Shown: positions 1 through 6,394, numbered from the stretch's first letter. The stretch is DNA of 6,537 nt from Candidatus Dadabacteria bacterium (GCA_003229065.1 QIHJ01000250.1:1-6537); one strand, 5' to 3'. Notes: generated by a model from the letters alone, not told the origin. Program-made: numbers and translations.

Positions 1-1922
1 TCACTCATATCTATCCTGACCATCGCATGCTCGTCATCGAACATAAACTCTGCCAATGCCCTGGCAAGCTCTGTTTTACCTACACCGGTAGGTCCAAGAA
101 ATAAAAATGAACCGATAGGTCTGTTCGGATCGGACAGCCCGGCGCGCGAGCGGCGGAGCGCATTGGATACGGCGTGAATGGCTTCGTCCTGACCGATTAC
201 GCGGACGTGGAGCCTGTCTTCCATATGTATCAGCTTCTCGACTTCTCCTTCAAGGAGCCTAGATACGGGCACTCCCGTCCAACTGGAGACGATCGCCGCT
301 ATGTCGTCTGCGTCGACCTCCTCTTTAAGCATGCATTTGACTTTTTGTATCTCGTTTAGCTCTTTACTGAGCTTTTCTACCTTTTCATTAAGCTCCGGCA
401 ATTTACCGTAAAGAAGCTCAGAAGCAGTAGACAAGTCACCGCCCCTTTGGGCTTTCTCAGCGTCCGAGCGGAGCTTGTCAATCTCTTCCTTGGCACTGCG
501 TATTTTCGAGATATGATCCTTCTCACGCGTCCACTGAGCTTTAAGGGTGTTCGAATCTTCTTTGAGGTTGGCTATGTTACTCTTTATTTCCGAGAGCTTT
601 TCCTTTGAAGCCTCGTCCTTTTCTTTCTTAAGCGCTTCTCTTTCAATCTCTAGCTGCATTATGCGCCGCTCTACTTCGTCAATCTCGGTAGGCATAGAGT
701 CGATCTCCATCTTGAGGCGGGCAGCGGCTTCGTCTATCAGGTCGACGGCTTTATCCGGCAGGAAGCGGCCTGTAATATAGCGGTTTGAGAGAACGCCCGC
801 CGCGATAATGGCTTCGTCTTTTATCTTTACACCGTGGTGAACCTCGTACTTCTCTTTAAGACCACGGAGTATGGTGATAGTCTCTTCTACAGTAGGCTCG
901 TCAACGAACACCTGCTGGAAGCGCCTTTCGAGCGCTGCGTCCTTTTCTATATATTTCCTGAACTCATCGAGCGTGGTGGCCCCAATACAGTGGAGCTCTC
1001 CCCGGGCGAGCGCGGGCTTGAGCATGTTCGAGGCATCCATTGCGCCCTCAGTGGCGCCTGCGCCTACTACTGTATGAATCTCATCTATAAAAAGTATTAT
1101 CTCGCCGTCAGAGTCCGTGACTTCCTTAAGCACGGCCTTGAGACGCTCTTCGAACTGCCCCCTGTACTTGGCCCCTGCAACGAGCGCAGCTATATCGAGC
1201 GCAATGAGTTTTTTGTTCTTGAGCCCTTCTGGGACGTCTCCGTTCACTATCCTCTGCGCAAGCCCCTCGGCGATAGCGGTTTTACCCACGCCCGGCTCAC
1301 CGATCAGCACCGGGTTGTTCTTTGTACGTCTTGAGAGCACCTGTATGACGCGGCGGATCTCGTCGTCGCGCCCTATAACGGGGTCGATCTTCCCCTGGCG
1401 GGCAAGCTCGGTAAAATCTTTACCGTACTGCTCTAAGGACTGCAACGTATCCTCGGGGGACTGGCTCGTAACATTCTGCCCGCCTCTTATGTCCTTAAGG
1501 ACCTTTAATATACTGTCCCTGGTGATGCCGAGCCTTTTGAGCTCGTTATGCACCTCGCCCTTTGCGTCCTGCGCTATGCCAAGGAGCAGATGCTCTGTGC
1601 TGATGTACTCATCGCCTAAGGATTTGGCTTCCTTCTCTGCCGTCTTAAAGGCTTTGCTGAGCTCCCTTGAAAGGTATATCTGGTCCGCATCGGTCTCTAC
1701 CTTGGGCAGCTTGCCGATGGCGCTCCGGGCTACGTCGCGCACGACCCCGGCGTTTGCCCCGATCTTGCCGATGATCTGGCCAGGGATACCCCCTTCCATA
1801 AGGAGCGCGTCCAATAGGTGAGCTATGTCTATTACCTGATTTTTATTCTCCTCCGCCAGAGACTGCGCCTCTGCCAGAGCTTCTTGTGCTTTTATTGTCA
1901 GTTTGTCAAATTTCAATGTCAT
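1..1922 (-). CDS. clpB: ATP-dependent chaperone ClpB (Hsp100 disaggregase), 3' end outside the window
   Basis: ClpB is a cytosolic hexameric AAA+ machine that threads aggregated proteins through its pore and works with DnaK/DnaJ/GrpE. The visible 640 codons follow the family order. A Clp N-domain (about 1-145) is followed by NBD1 with Walker A GEPGVGKT (about 207-214), Walker B ILFIDE (about 275-280), the pore-loop region [13 protein letters not shown] and the arginine-finger region ALERRFQ. A long coiled-coil middle domain spans about 405-530. Its presence separates ClpB from ClpA and ClpX. NBD2 begins with VIGQDEA, RRSRAGL and Walker A GPTGVGKT (about 610-617), and the window cuts the gene at RIDMS. 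The missing part would be about 220 residues, since family members are about 860 long. The start is the ATG at 1922, giving MTLKFDKLT, which aligns with the usual ClpB N-terminus. GGAGGT (1925-1930) lies close upstream with a short spacer. A sigma-32-like promoter at 1997-2025 suggests heat-shock control. Confidence 0.97.
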   Translation of the reverse strand, partial: MTLKFDKLTIKAQEALAEAQSLAEENKNQVIDIAHLLDALLMEGGIPGQIIGKIGANAGVVRDVARSAIGKLPKVETDADQIYLSRELSKAFKTAEKEAKSLGDEYISTEHLLLGIAQDAKGEVHNELKRLGITRDSILKVLKDIRGGQNVTSQSPEDTLQSLEQYGKDFTELARQGKIDPVIGRDDEIRRVIQVLSRRTKNNPVLIGEPGVGKTAIAEGLAQRIVNGDVPEGLKNKKLIALDIAALVAGAKYRGQFEERLKAVLKEVTDSDGEIILFIDEIHTVVGAGATEGAMDASNMLKPALARGELHCIGATTLDEFRKYIEKDAALERRFQQVFVDEPTVEETITILRGLKEKYEVHHGVKIKDEAIIAAGVLSNRYITGRFLPDKAVDLIDEAAARLKMEIDSMPTEIDEVERRIMQLEIEREALKKEKDEASKEKLSEIKSNIANLKEDSNTLKAQWTREKDHISKIRSAKEEIDKLRSDAEKAQRGGDLSTASELLYGKLPELNEKVEKLSKELNEIQKVKCMLKEEVDADDIAAIVSSWTGVPVSRLLEGEVEKLIHMEDRLHVRVIGQDEAIHAVSNALRRSRAGLSDPNRPIGSFLFLGPTGVGKTELARALAEFMFDDEHAMVRIDMS

Positions 1923-2233
1923 TTACCTCCGTCTTTCTTATTTTATTCCTGCCCCGGCATCGCACTAAAACGCTTGCCTCTGTCCCCATTATATTTAAAA
2001 TAGGTACTTTGGACGATACTTCAAGCCCGTTCATGCTTAAATTTTAGGGGTTTAGATTGCAAACCCTCGAATGTAATACTATTATATGTTAATACAGCTA
2101 GTTAACACATACACTTAAAGTATTGTCTAGCTATTGAAAACTGCATGAATTTAGCAGAATTCCGGGATATAAGGCATTATAGAGCCCTATACATACTTGA
2201 CAATCATGGGCTTATTCTGTTCAGTAAATAATC
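1923..2233. other. Divergent intergenic region between clpB and the formyltransferase gene
   Basis: This 311-base gap is AT-rich and I see no gene in it. It holds the clpB ribosome binding site and candidate promoter. It also has three small inverted repeats: GGGTTT/AAACCC (2048-2053 and 2061-2066, loop 7), AGCTAG/CTAGCT (about 2097-2102 and 2127-2132) and TATAAGGC/GCCCTATA (2168-2175 and 2184-2191, one mismatch). A perfect TTGACA (2197-2202) lies upstream of the formyltransferase gene, but no good -10 follows at 16-18 bases, so that gene's promoter is not assigned. No CIRCE element (TTAGCACTC with a 9-base spacer and its inverse) was found. Confidence 0.6.
1997..2025 (-). promoter_or_regulatory. 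Candidate heat-shock (sigma-32-like) promoter of clpB
   Basis: On the minus strand CTTGAA (2020-2025) is followed after 14 bases by ACCTATTTT (1997-2005). This matches the sigma-32 layout of CTTGAA, a 13-15 base spacer and CCCCATTTA, with 6 of 9 matches in the -10 part. It lies about 75 bases upstream of the clpB start and has the right orientation. A vegetative -10 hexamer TATAAT also occurs nearby (minus strand, 1988-1993) but has no convincing -35 at 16-18 bases. Heat-shock control of clpB by sigma-32 is well established in proteobacteria. Its use here is inferred. Confidence 0.45.
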
Positions 2234-3058
2234 ATGCACAAGGGCCCCGGCATCATGGTTTTAGTCACAAGGAATCACATAGGCTCGACCATCTTCGTGA
2301 ACCAATTGGTGAATCACGGTATTAATATACAAGCGATTGTGGAATCACATACAATCCTTGCCAAAGACAATAATCTCGGTAACTACATCAAGCGCATAAG
2401 CTCAATGGGGGCAGCACTATCTGCACAGTGGTTACTTGTGTCACTTTATACGATTGTCCGAATAACTACTTCTATCTTATTGTCTTACTGCGGAGTCAGG
2501 CAGAAAATTCTCACGGTCGGACAAATCTGCAAGAGGCACAAAATATCGATTATCAAGACAAAGGATATTAACTCTGAAGAGACAATATCTCAGATCAAGT
2601 CATTTCAGCCTGATATTATAGTATGCGCCTATTTCAATCAGATTCTTAAGAAAGAGATATGCGATATACCCAAACTAAACTGTGTTAACATACACCTGGC
2701 GCTTTCTCAGAAATACAGGGGGCTTAACAGTTACTTCTGGGTACTTGCCAATAACGAGACCGAATCGGGCGTGACGATTCACGAGGTCGATGAAGGTATA
2801 GATACGGGGAATGTAATCGCGCAACAAAGGGTTAAAATAAGTGACGCGGACACCGCTATAGGGTTTTTTATCAAGCTCTCTCAAATAGGAGGACAGCTTT
2901 TTATTAGCTCTTTGGGCGATATCGAAAAAGGGATATCTAGCGTGAAAGACACCTCCGGATCACAGTACTATTCAACCCTCACCAAAGAGGGTTACGCCGA
3001 GCTGATGAAAACGGGGAGGAAGTTTTTTATTCCAGGCGATATAAACGCCCTTTTTTAG
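2234..3058 (+). CDS. Formyltransferase-fold protein (Fmt/GART-like catalytic domain)
   Basis: The family transfers a formyl group from 10-formyltetrahydrofolate to an amine. The substrate here is unknown. The 274-residue product has the formyltransferase core from about 120 to 205: FQPDIIVCAYFNQIL, then CVNIHLALSQKYRG, then ESGVTIHEVDEGIDTGNVIAQ. The triad known from GART and Fmt is present as N152, H154 and D190, with the same 36-residue distance from His to Asp. The usual HPSLLP becomes HLALSQ. Residues 59-87 are strongly hydrophobic (ALSAQWLLVSLYTIVRI and on), which is not typical of tRNA formyltransferases and may be a membrane-associating helix. The Fmt C-terminal tRNA-binding domain is absent. 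A role in formylating an amino-sugar or another small amine is therefore more likely than tRNA formylation; this is inference. The start is uncertain: ATG 2234 is the first after a stop at 2225, and ATG 2255 is an alternative. Neither has a clear ribosome binding site. The gene is more AT-rich and uses more ATA codons than its neighbours. Confidence 0.85.
   Translation: MHKGPGIMVLVTRNHIGSTIFVNQLVNHGINIQAIVESHTILAKDNNLGNYIKRISSMGAALSAQWLLVSLYTIVRITTSILLSYCGVRQKILTVGQICKRHKISIIKTKDINSEETISQIKSFQPDIIVCAYFNQILKKEICDIPKLNCVNIHLALSQKYRGLNSYFWVLANNETESGVTIHEVDEGIDTGNVIAQQRVKISDADTAIGFFIKLSQIGGQLFISSLGDIEKGISSVKDTSGSQYYSTLTKEGYAELMKTGRKFFIPGDINALF
3035..3056 (+). terminator. Weak possible terminator at the end of the formyltransferase gene
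   Basis: GGCG (3035-3038) can pair with CGCC (3046-3049) across a 7-base loop, and six Ts follow at 3051-3056. The stem is only 4 bp and overlaps the last codons of the gene, so activity is doubtful. Confidence 0.25.
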
Positions 3059-3099
3059 GCAGCTCGTAATTTTCACAAAACATACGTTTATATTACGAA

Positions 3100-3124
3100 A
3101 TACTTGACTTTTTTAGTCCTAAAT
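3100..3124 (+). promoter_or_regulatory. Candidate Rrf2/IscR-family operator over the nitroreductase promoter
   Basis: ATACTTGACT (3100-3109), five Ts (3110-3114) and AGTCCTAAAT (3115-3124) fit the layout of the type 1 IscR site from E. coli, ATASYYGACT-RWWWY-AGTCRRSTAT, at 20 of 25 positions. The left half matches fully and the right half keeps AGTC and the final AT. The core is the inverted repeat GACT-N5-AGTC. IscR and related Rrf2 proteins respond to iron-sulphur status, nitric oxide or redox stress. That such a protein acts here is inferred, and part of the match comes from the TTGACT -35 hexamer itself. Confidence 0.4.
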
Positions 3125-3132
3125 ATTATGTT
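3104..3132 (+). promoter_or_regulatory. Sigma-70-type promoter of the nitroreductase unit
   Basis: TTGACT (3104-3109) and TATGTT (3127-3132) are separated by 17 bases and lie about 50 bases upstream of the ATG at 3180. An alternative -10, TATTAT (3124-3129), would leave a 14-base spacer. The -35 and spacer lie inside the IscR-like site described separately, so a bound regulator would cover the polymerase site. Confidence 0.55.
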
Positions 3133-3150
3133 TAATTGTCTGGTTAGGAC
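3116..3150. repeat. Inverted repeat GTCCTAA/TTAGGAC spanning the -10 region
   Basis: A perfect 7-bp inverted repeat, GTCCTAA (3116-3122) and TTAGGAC (3144-3150), extends to 10 of 11 bp when flanking bases are counted. The arms are 28 bp apart and flank the -10 and the likely transcription start of the nitroreductase unit. The left arm overlaps the right half of the IscR-like site. It could be a second operator. Confidence 0.5.
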
Positions 3151-3179
3151 AAAAATCATAATTGGCATAGGAGGCCTAA

Positions 3180-4208
3180 ATGAGTGAATTAGTTATAGAT
3201 GGTCTGCCTCAGGCTAGCGAAGTACAACCGCTTGATACTTTTGACGCAATCGGTTTGAGGAGATCAATCAGATGGTATGAACCTAACAAGCCTGTCGAGA
3301 GATGGAAAGTACAGGCTATGCTTGAAGCAGCGAGGATTGCCCCCTCGGCCGGTAATTTTAACGGACAGAGGGCGATTGTTGTTTACAGGGACGAAGACCC
3401 TGAAATCTGGGAGTTCATTTCAGACTGGAGCCAGGTTACAACGCAGATGGCTCCGATTCTTATTTTCTGGTGTTATGACCTGTCGGCATACGACGTACAG
3501 GGACAGCAGCTGCACGATCTAATGAGAACGGGTGCTTTGGATAAAGCTCACGGTTGGGAATATGAGCGTGTAAACAGGCTTTTCCCGCTGCCTGCGATTC
3601 TGCCTGATTTTATTCTGCACAGATTGGCATGTATCGATTTGGGTAACGCTCTTCAAAACTCAATCCTAGCGGCTACATCGCTTGGTCTGGGTACGTGTCT
3701 GAACGGCGCGAGCGGAGGAGCAAGACGTAACGTTAAAGAGAAATTCAATTTGCCGCCTTCATACGTATTTTGCTGGCTGATGACAGTAGGATACCCCGCT
3801 GAGAACTTAGACGGCGGAGGAACCAGAGGAAGACCTCCTTTTGAAAAGATGTTCTTCAAAACCAAAGTCGGTCAGCCTTTTGAGAGAGACCCAGGTACAG
3901 TAGAGCTCCTTAAGAATCTTAAGATGATCCAGGAGCCGGGACCTACAGCAGGAAGGCTAGAGGAGATCAACAAGCTTACCAAGAGATTCGGACTCGGCGA
4001 CGAAGCCCTTACGGATTGGAAGCTCGGGCCCTCTCAGTTAAACGATCCGGTTAATGCCGTTGACACCAAGCCAGAGCCGCTTTCCCCAGAAGAGGTAGCA
4101 GCTTCGGCAGAGGGGGCACCACCGAACGACTTTACACTCGTTCCGACTGTGAGAAGAGAGGTTATCGATCAGTACCGCAAAGATAAAGGTATCGGCGACG
4201 CTGACTAA
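3180..4208 (+). CDS. Nitroreductase-family flavoprotein with long C-terminal extension
   Basis: Members of this FMN-binding family use NAD(P)H to reduce nitroaromatics, quinones and other small molecules, or act as oxidases or dehalogenases. Which reaction applies here is not visible. Residues 20-235 show the fold: RRSIRWYEPNKPVE (27-40, phosphate-contact region), ARIAPSAGN (51-59, the PSxxN FMN motif), DLGNALQNSILAATSLGLGT (153-172), then a GYPAE strand (204-208) and RGRPPFEKMFF (216-226). The typical family length is 180-230 residues. This protein has about 105 more after the core (238-342), rich in Pro, Glu and Ala near 290-315 and ending in a charged helix-like stretch (REVIDQYRKDKG). I recognise no domain there. 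AGGAGG (3169-3174) lies 5 bases before the ATG. The small gene at 4235 follows after 26 bases, so the two are probably co-transcribed from the 3104 promoter and share the terminator at 4491. Confidence 0.88.
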   Translation: MSELVIDGLPQASEVQPLDTFDAIGLRRSIRWYEPNKPVERWKVQAMLEAARIAPSAGNFNGQRAIVVYRDEDPEIWEFISDWSQVTTQMAPILIFWCYDLSAYDVQGQQLHDLMRTGALDKAHGWEYERVNRLFPLPAILPDFILHRLACIDLGNALQNSILAATSLGLGTCLNGASGGARRNVKEKFNLPPSYVFCWLMTVGYPAENLDGGGTRGRPPFEKMFFKTKVGQPFERDPGTVELLKNLKMIQEPGPTAGRLEEINKLTKRFGLGDEALTDWKLGPSQLNDPVNAVDTKPEPLSPEEVAASAEGAPPNDFTLVPTVRREVIDQYRKDKGIGDAD

Positions 4209-4234
4209 ACTCAAAAAAAACGGAGGTTTTTAAA

Positions 4235-4429
4235 ATGGCTGAAGTAACAGTAACGATTCCGGATCCGGTATTTGAAATCATTAAAAAGAGGGCTGAAATG
4301 ACAAAGTCTGCGCCGGAGCAGCTTATCATGGTATGCGCGATTCTTTGCTATTCACCTGCCCACTATGACTCATCCAAGTGGCTAAAGAACAGAGACCCAG
4401 AGTCTACAGATATGACTGCCGCATGGTAA
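4235..4429 (+). CDS. Small hypothetical protein, ribbon-helix-helix-like pattern, paired with the nitroreductase
   Basis: This 64-residue protein is not one I recognise. A very good ribbon binding site (GGAGG at 4222-4226, 8 bases before the ATG) supports it as real. The first 40 residues have the order of a ribbon-helix-helix protein: a short strand VTVTIPDPV, a helix FEIIKKRAEMTK, a turn SAPEQ and a hydrophobic helix LIMVCAILCY. The strand lacks the basic residues common in DNA-binding members, so it may serve dimerisation or protein binding instead. Cys34 and Cys38 form a CxxxC pair. The tail (about 41-64) is polar and ends in TAAW. It lies 26 bases after the nitroreductase gene and ahead of a strong terminator, which suggests a partner or regulator of that enzyme. 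Confidence 0.7.
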   Translation: MAEVTVTIPDPVFEIIKKRAEMTKSAPEQLIMVCAILCYSPAHYDSSKWLKNRDPESTDMTAAW

Positions 4430-4490
4430 TGGGTTTGTGAGATAGTGCACGGATCTTAGAAAATAAAAGAAAGTAAATATAAAAAGAAAA

Positions 4491-4527
4491 ACGGGGTTGC
4501 ATCAAGCGGTGCCTCCCCGTTTTTTTA
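4491..4527. terminator. Bidirectional intrinsic terminator between convergent genes
   Basis: ACGGGG (4491-4496) pairs with CCCCGT (4515-4520). An inner GCA/TGC stem (4499-4501 and 4510-4512) and an 8-base loop lie inside. Seven Ts follow on the plus strand (4521-4527), and an A-rich run (4481-4490) precedes it, giving a T tract for minus-strand transcripts. It can end both the nitroreductase unit and the acyl-CoA dehydrogenase transcript. Confidence 0.9.
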
Positions 4528-4577
4528 TTTGTTATTTCGTATTCAGTGTTACTAGAATATGTTCATTTTTTTTTGAG

Positions 4578-5633
4578 CTATATCCCGAGCTCGCGGGCGA
4601 TCACAACATGCTGTATCTCGGAAGTCCCTTCAGTAATAGAAGCGAGCTTTGCGTCCCTGTAGTACCGCTCAACCGGGAACTCCACGCCGTAACCATAGCC
4701 GCCGAGTACCTGAACGGCCTCAGTGCATACTTCCTGTACGACTCCGGATGCATAAAGCTTGGCCATAGAAGCTTCCTTAAGCGCATTCTTATCTGTACTG
4801 TAGAGCCAGGCAGCTTTATAGACGAGCAGTCTCGCGGTCTCTATCTTTACCGCCATTTCGGCAAGTTTGAAGCTTATAGCCTGGAACTTGGAAATAGGTC
4901 TTCCGAAAGCCTCTCTTTCTTTTGAATAGTTGAGCGCGAACTCAAATGCTGCCTGCGACAGGCCTACTGATTTTGCGGCGTGAGTAATGCGCGCGCCAAG
5001 GAGTGTGGACATTGCCCCGCTGAATCCCCCTTCGCCGACTAGTAAATTCTCCTCGGGTATCTCGCAGTTCTCAAACACTAGCTCCGCGGTGTCGGCAGAG
5101 CGGTGGCCGAGCTTGTGAATCTTGTTCTTTTCCGTAAACCCCGGGGCGTCGCTGTCTATGATAAAGAGGCTTATCCCGGTGCCTTTTTTAGTCTTATCCG
5201 TATATGCGGCGACGATTACATAGTCACACATAGTGCCGTTGGTGATCCAGGTCTTGGTGCCGTTAATAATGTATTTACCGTCTTTTTTGACTGCGGTTGC
5301 GCGTATGGCCCTGGCGTCCGAGCCTGCGTCAGGCTCTGTGAGCCCGAGAGCGCCTATTATCTTGCCCTCTATACCGGGGATAAGATATTTTTCCTTCTGC
5401 GCGTCGGTCCCGAACTTTTCAATAGGTACCATGGACAAACTGGTGTGCGCGTTTATACACATGGCTATACCCGCGTTTATCCGCCCCATCTCTTCCGCGA
5501 ATATGCACTCCGTCACTTTGTCCAGACCCACGCCGCCGTATTCTTCCGGCATGGATATCCCGAGGAACCCCATCTCGCCGAGCTTGGGAAAAATCTCCAC
5601 GGGAAATTTCTCATTGGCCTCTGCATCTTCCAC
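4578..5633 (-). CDS. Acyl-CoA dehydrogenase, main reading frame lacking the N-terminus (frameshifted gene)
   Basis: Acyl-CoA dehydrogenases are FAD enzymes that introduce the alpha,beta double bond in beta-oxidation or branched-chain amino acid breakdown and pass electrons to ETF. The 351-codon frame contains LTEPDAGSD (98-106) and YIINGTKTWITNG (121-133) around FAD and substrate, KLGHRSADTAELVFENC (174-190), YSKEREAFGRPISKFQ (236-251), QVLGGYGY (308-315) and ITEGTSEIQ (333-341). The Glu of TEGT (335 here, 364 in the restored protein) is the expected catalytic base. The first available start is a GTG at 5633 with no evident ribosome binding site. The family N-terminus lies upstream in another frame (5666-5734). 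Removing one copy of a 14-bp tandem repeat (5656-5683) joins both into a normal 380-residue protein. As sequenced, the product would lack the first 29 residues, part of the N-terminal helical domain, so it is probably inactive or not made. A one-base-level assembly or read error is the alternative. Confidence 0.9.
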   Translation of the reverse strand: MEDAEANEKFPVEIFPKLGEMGFLGISMPEEYGGVGLDKVTECIFAEEMGRINAGIAMCINAHTSLSMVPIEKFGTDAQKEKYLIPGIEGKIIGALGLTEPDAGSDARAIRATAVKKDGKYIINGTKTWITNGTMCDYVIVAAYTDKTKKGTGISLFIIDSDAPGFTEKNKIHKLGHRSADTAELVFENCEIPEENLLVGEGGFSGAMSTLLGARITHAAKSVGLSQAAFEFALNYSKEREAFGRPISKFQAISFKLAEMAVKIETARLLVYKAAWLYSTDKNALKEASMAKLYASGVVQEVCTEAVQVLGGYGYGVEFPVERYYRDAKLASITEGTSEIQHVVIARELGI

Positions 5634-5655
5634 CAGGGGAGCAATCTCGTTCTCC

Positions 5656-5684
5656 CCAAAATCCCTTATCCAAAATCCCTTATC
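5656..5684. repeat. 14-bp tandem duplication inside the acyl-CoA dehydrogenase gene
   Basis: CCAAAATCCCTTAT occurs at 5656-5669 and again at 5670-5683, with one further matching base (5684). The copies are identical and directly adjacent. As 14 is not a multiple of three, the second copy shifts the reading frame. One copy, or four, would keep the frame open. Confidence 0.98.
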
Positions 5685-5734
5685 GTATCTATGAACATTT
5701 GCTGTTCTTCAGTGAGTTCAAAATCTATAGGCAT
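5666..5734 (-). pseudogene. 5' fragment of the acyl-CoA dehydrogenase gene, out of frame with the rest
   Basis: The ATG at 5734 has a proper ribosome binding site (AGGAG, 5741-5745, spacer 6) and opens MPIDFELTEEQQMFIDTIRD, the usual start of acyl-CoA dehydrogenases (the LTEEQ motif). After F21-G22 a TAA (5666-5668) ends it. The stop arises where the two 14-bp repeat copies meet. With one copy removed the frame continues as RDFGENEIAPLVEDA into the large downstream frame, and the whole gene (4578-5734) becomes 381 codons including the stop. Confidence 0.85.
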
Positions 5735-5795
5735 CTCTATCTCCTGGCTGCATTCTTTGCAATATTTTTATCATTTAGATTTTTTGCAGACATTG

Positions 5796-5825
5796 ATTAT
5801 AGCATGATTTTAAATTTTTTGTGCA
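5796..5825 (-). promoter_or_regulatory. Extended -10 promoter of the acyl-CoA dehydrogenase gene
   Basis: On the minus strand TGC precedes a perfect TATAAT (5796-5801), giving the extended -10 form TGnTATAAT. A moderate -35, TGCACA (5820-5825), lies 18 bases upstream. It sits about 60 bases before the ATG at 5734. Confidence 0.6.
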
Positions 5826-5832
5826 TATTTGA

Positions 5833-5845
5833 TCACTCCAAGTGA
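5833..5845. repeat. Short inverted repeat between the two divergent promoters
   Basis: TCACT (5833-5837) and AGTGA (5841-5845) form a 5-bp inverted repeat with a 3-base centre. It lies just upstream of both the dodecin -35 and the acyl-CoA dehydrogenase -35, so it could be a shared operator. A repeat this short can also occur by chance. Confidence 0.3.
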
Positions 5846-5853
5846 GATTTACC

Positions 5854-5883
5854 TTGACTTTTTTTCATTATTTTTATTATAGT
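5854..5883 (+). promoter_or_regulatory. Promoter of the dodecin gene
   Basis: TTGACT (5854-5859) and TATAGT (5878-5883) are separated by 18 bases rich in T, about 40 bases before the start codon. Both hexamers are close to consensus (5 of 6 each), so strong expression is likely. The TTGACT followed by a T run resembles the nitroreductase promoter at 3104, but the AGTC half-site is missing here. Confidence 0.65.
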
Positions 5884-5921
5884 AATAGAAAGAAGGAAAA
5901 ATACACAAGGAGGTTTACACT

Positions 5922-6128
5922 ATGGCTGTAGCAAGAATAACAGAGATTATCGGATCATCGGAAACGTCTTGGGACGATGCAACCAAAAACGCTATGGATA
6001 GAGCGAAACAAACACTCCGCGGCCTGACCGGACTCGAGGTCACGAAGATGAACGCTTCGATCGGTGAAGACGGACAAATCGCCGAATACAGAATTCACCT
6101 GAGAATTACCTTCATACTAGAAGGCTAA
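5922..6128 (+). CDS. Dodecin-family flavin-binding protein
   Basis: Dodecins are small proteins that form hollow 12-mers in the cytosol and store or buffer flavins, mostly riboflavin or FMN. The 68-residue product has the family length and fold order: strand ARITEIIGSS, the TSWDDATKNAMDRAKQTLRG helix (15-34), then LEVTKMNASI (38-47) and AEYRIHLRITFILEG (54-68). In classical dodecins the second strand starts with WFEV, and the Trp stacks on the flavin rings. Here the segment reads TGLEV, with Gly37 and Leu38 in place of Trp-Phe. AAGGAGG (5907-5913) lies 8 bases before the ATG. The gene appears to be transcribed alone. Flavin genes nearby (FMN and FAD enzymes) fit a flavin-related role, but binding by this variant is uncertain. 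Confidence 0.92.
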   Translation: MAVARITEIIGSSETSWDDATKNAMDRAKQTLRGLTGLEVTKMNASIGEDGQIAEYRIHLRITFILEG

Positions 6129-6141
6129 GACTTAATCACAG

Positions 6142-6197
6142 ATAGAAAACCATAATTGGGGGGGGGCAAGAATGCTCCCCCTCTTGCAGGTTTCTAT
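6142..6197. terminator. Long G-rich hairpin after the dodecin gene, possible terminator
   Basis: Seven of nine consecutive Gs plus CA (6160-6168) pair with TGCTCCCCC (6173-6181) around an AGAA loop: 9 bp with one G-U pair. An outer stem can form between ATAGAAAACC (6142-6151) and GGTTTCTAT (6189-6197), with one bulged A. GCAAGA (6166-6171) can instead pair with TCTTGC (6182-6187), so two inner folds compete. The stem is strong but no T tract follows directly; the nearest is at about 6219-6225. It starts 14 bases after the dodecin stop and may also protect the mRNA end. Confidence 0.55.
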
Positions 6198-6394
6198 ACC
6201 CTCCCGGTTCTATGTATTCTTTTTAAAGTTTTAGACACTGAAATTGTATATATCGAGCTTGGCATTAATTCACCCTAAATACTGCTCCCTATTACCTGCA
6301 TTCAGTACATGGATACCGCACAGCAATGCAGGAGGAAGAGGAGTATCAAAAGAGGGTTTGTTAGATGCTGCATGACCGAAGAGCAGCTGAAAAT

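Noticed and set aside
1117..1821. A long open frame on the plus strand antisense to clpB
   Set aside because: It is serine- and low-complexity-rich and lies opposite a clear, well-conserved clpB frame.
2048..2066. GGGTTT/AAACCC hairpin as a terminator
   Set aside because: No T tract follows on either strand, and it lies upstream of both flanking genes.
2197..2230. TTGACA as a -35 for the formyltransferase gene with TAAATA (2225-2230) as -10
   Set aside because: The spacer would be 22 bases, outside the usual 16-19; hexamers at proper spacing match poorly.
5103..5807. Open frames on the plus strand across the acyl-CoA dehydrogenase gene
   Set aside because: They are the reverse of conserved acyl-CoA dehydrogenase motifs and have no ribosome binding site.
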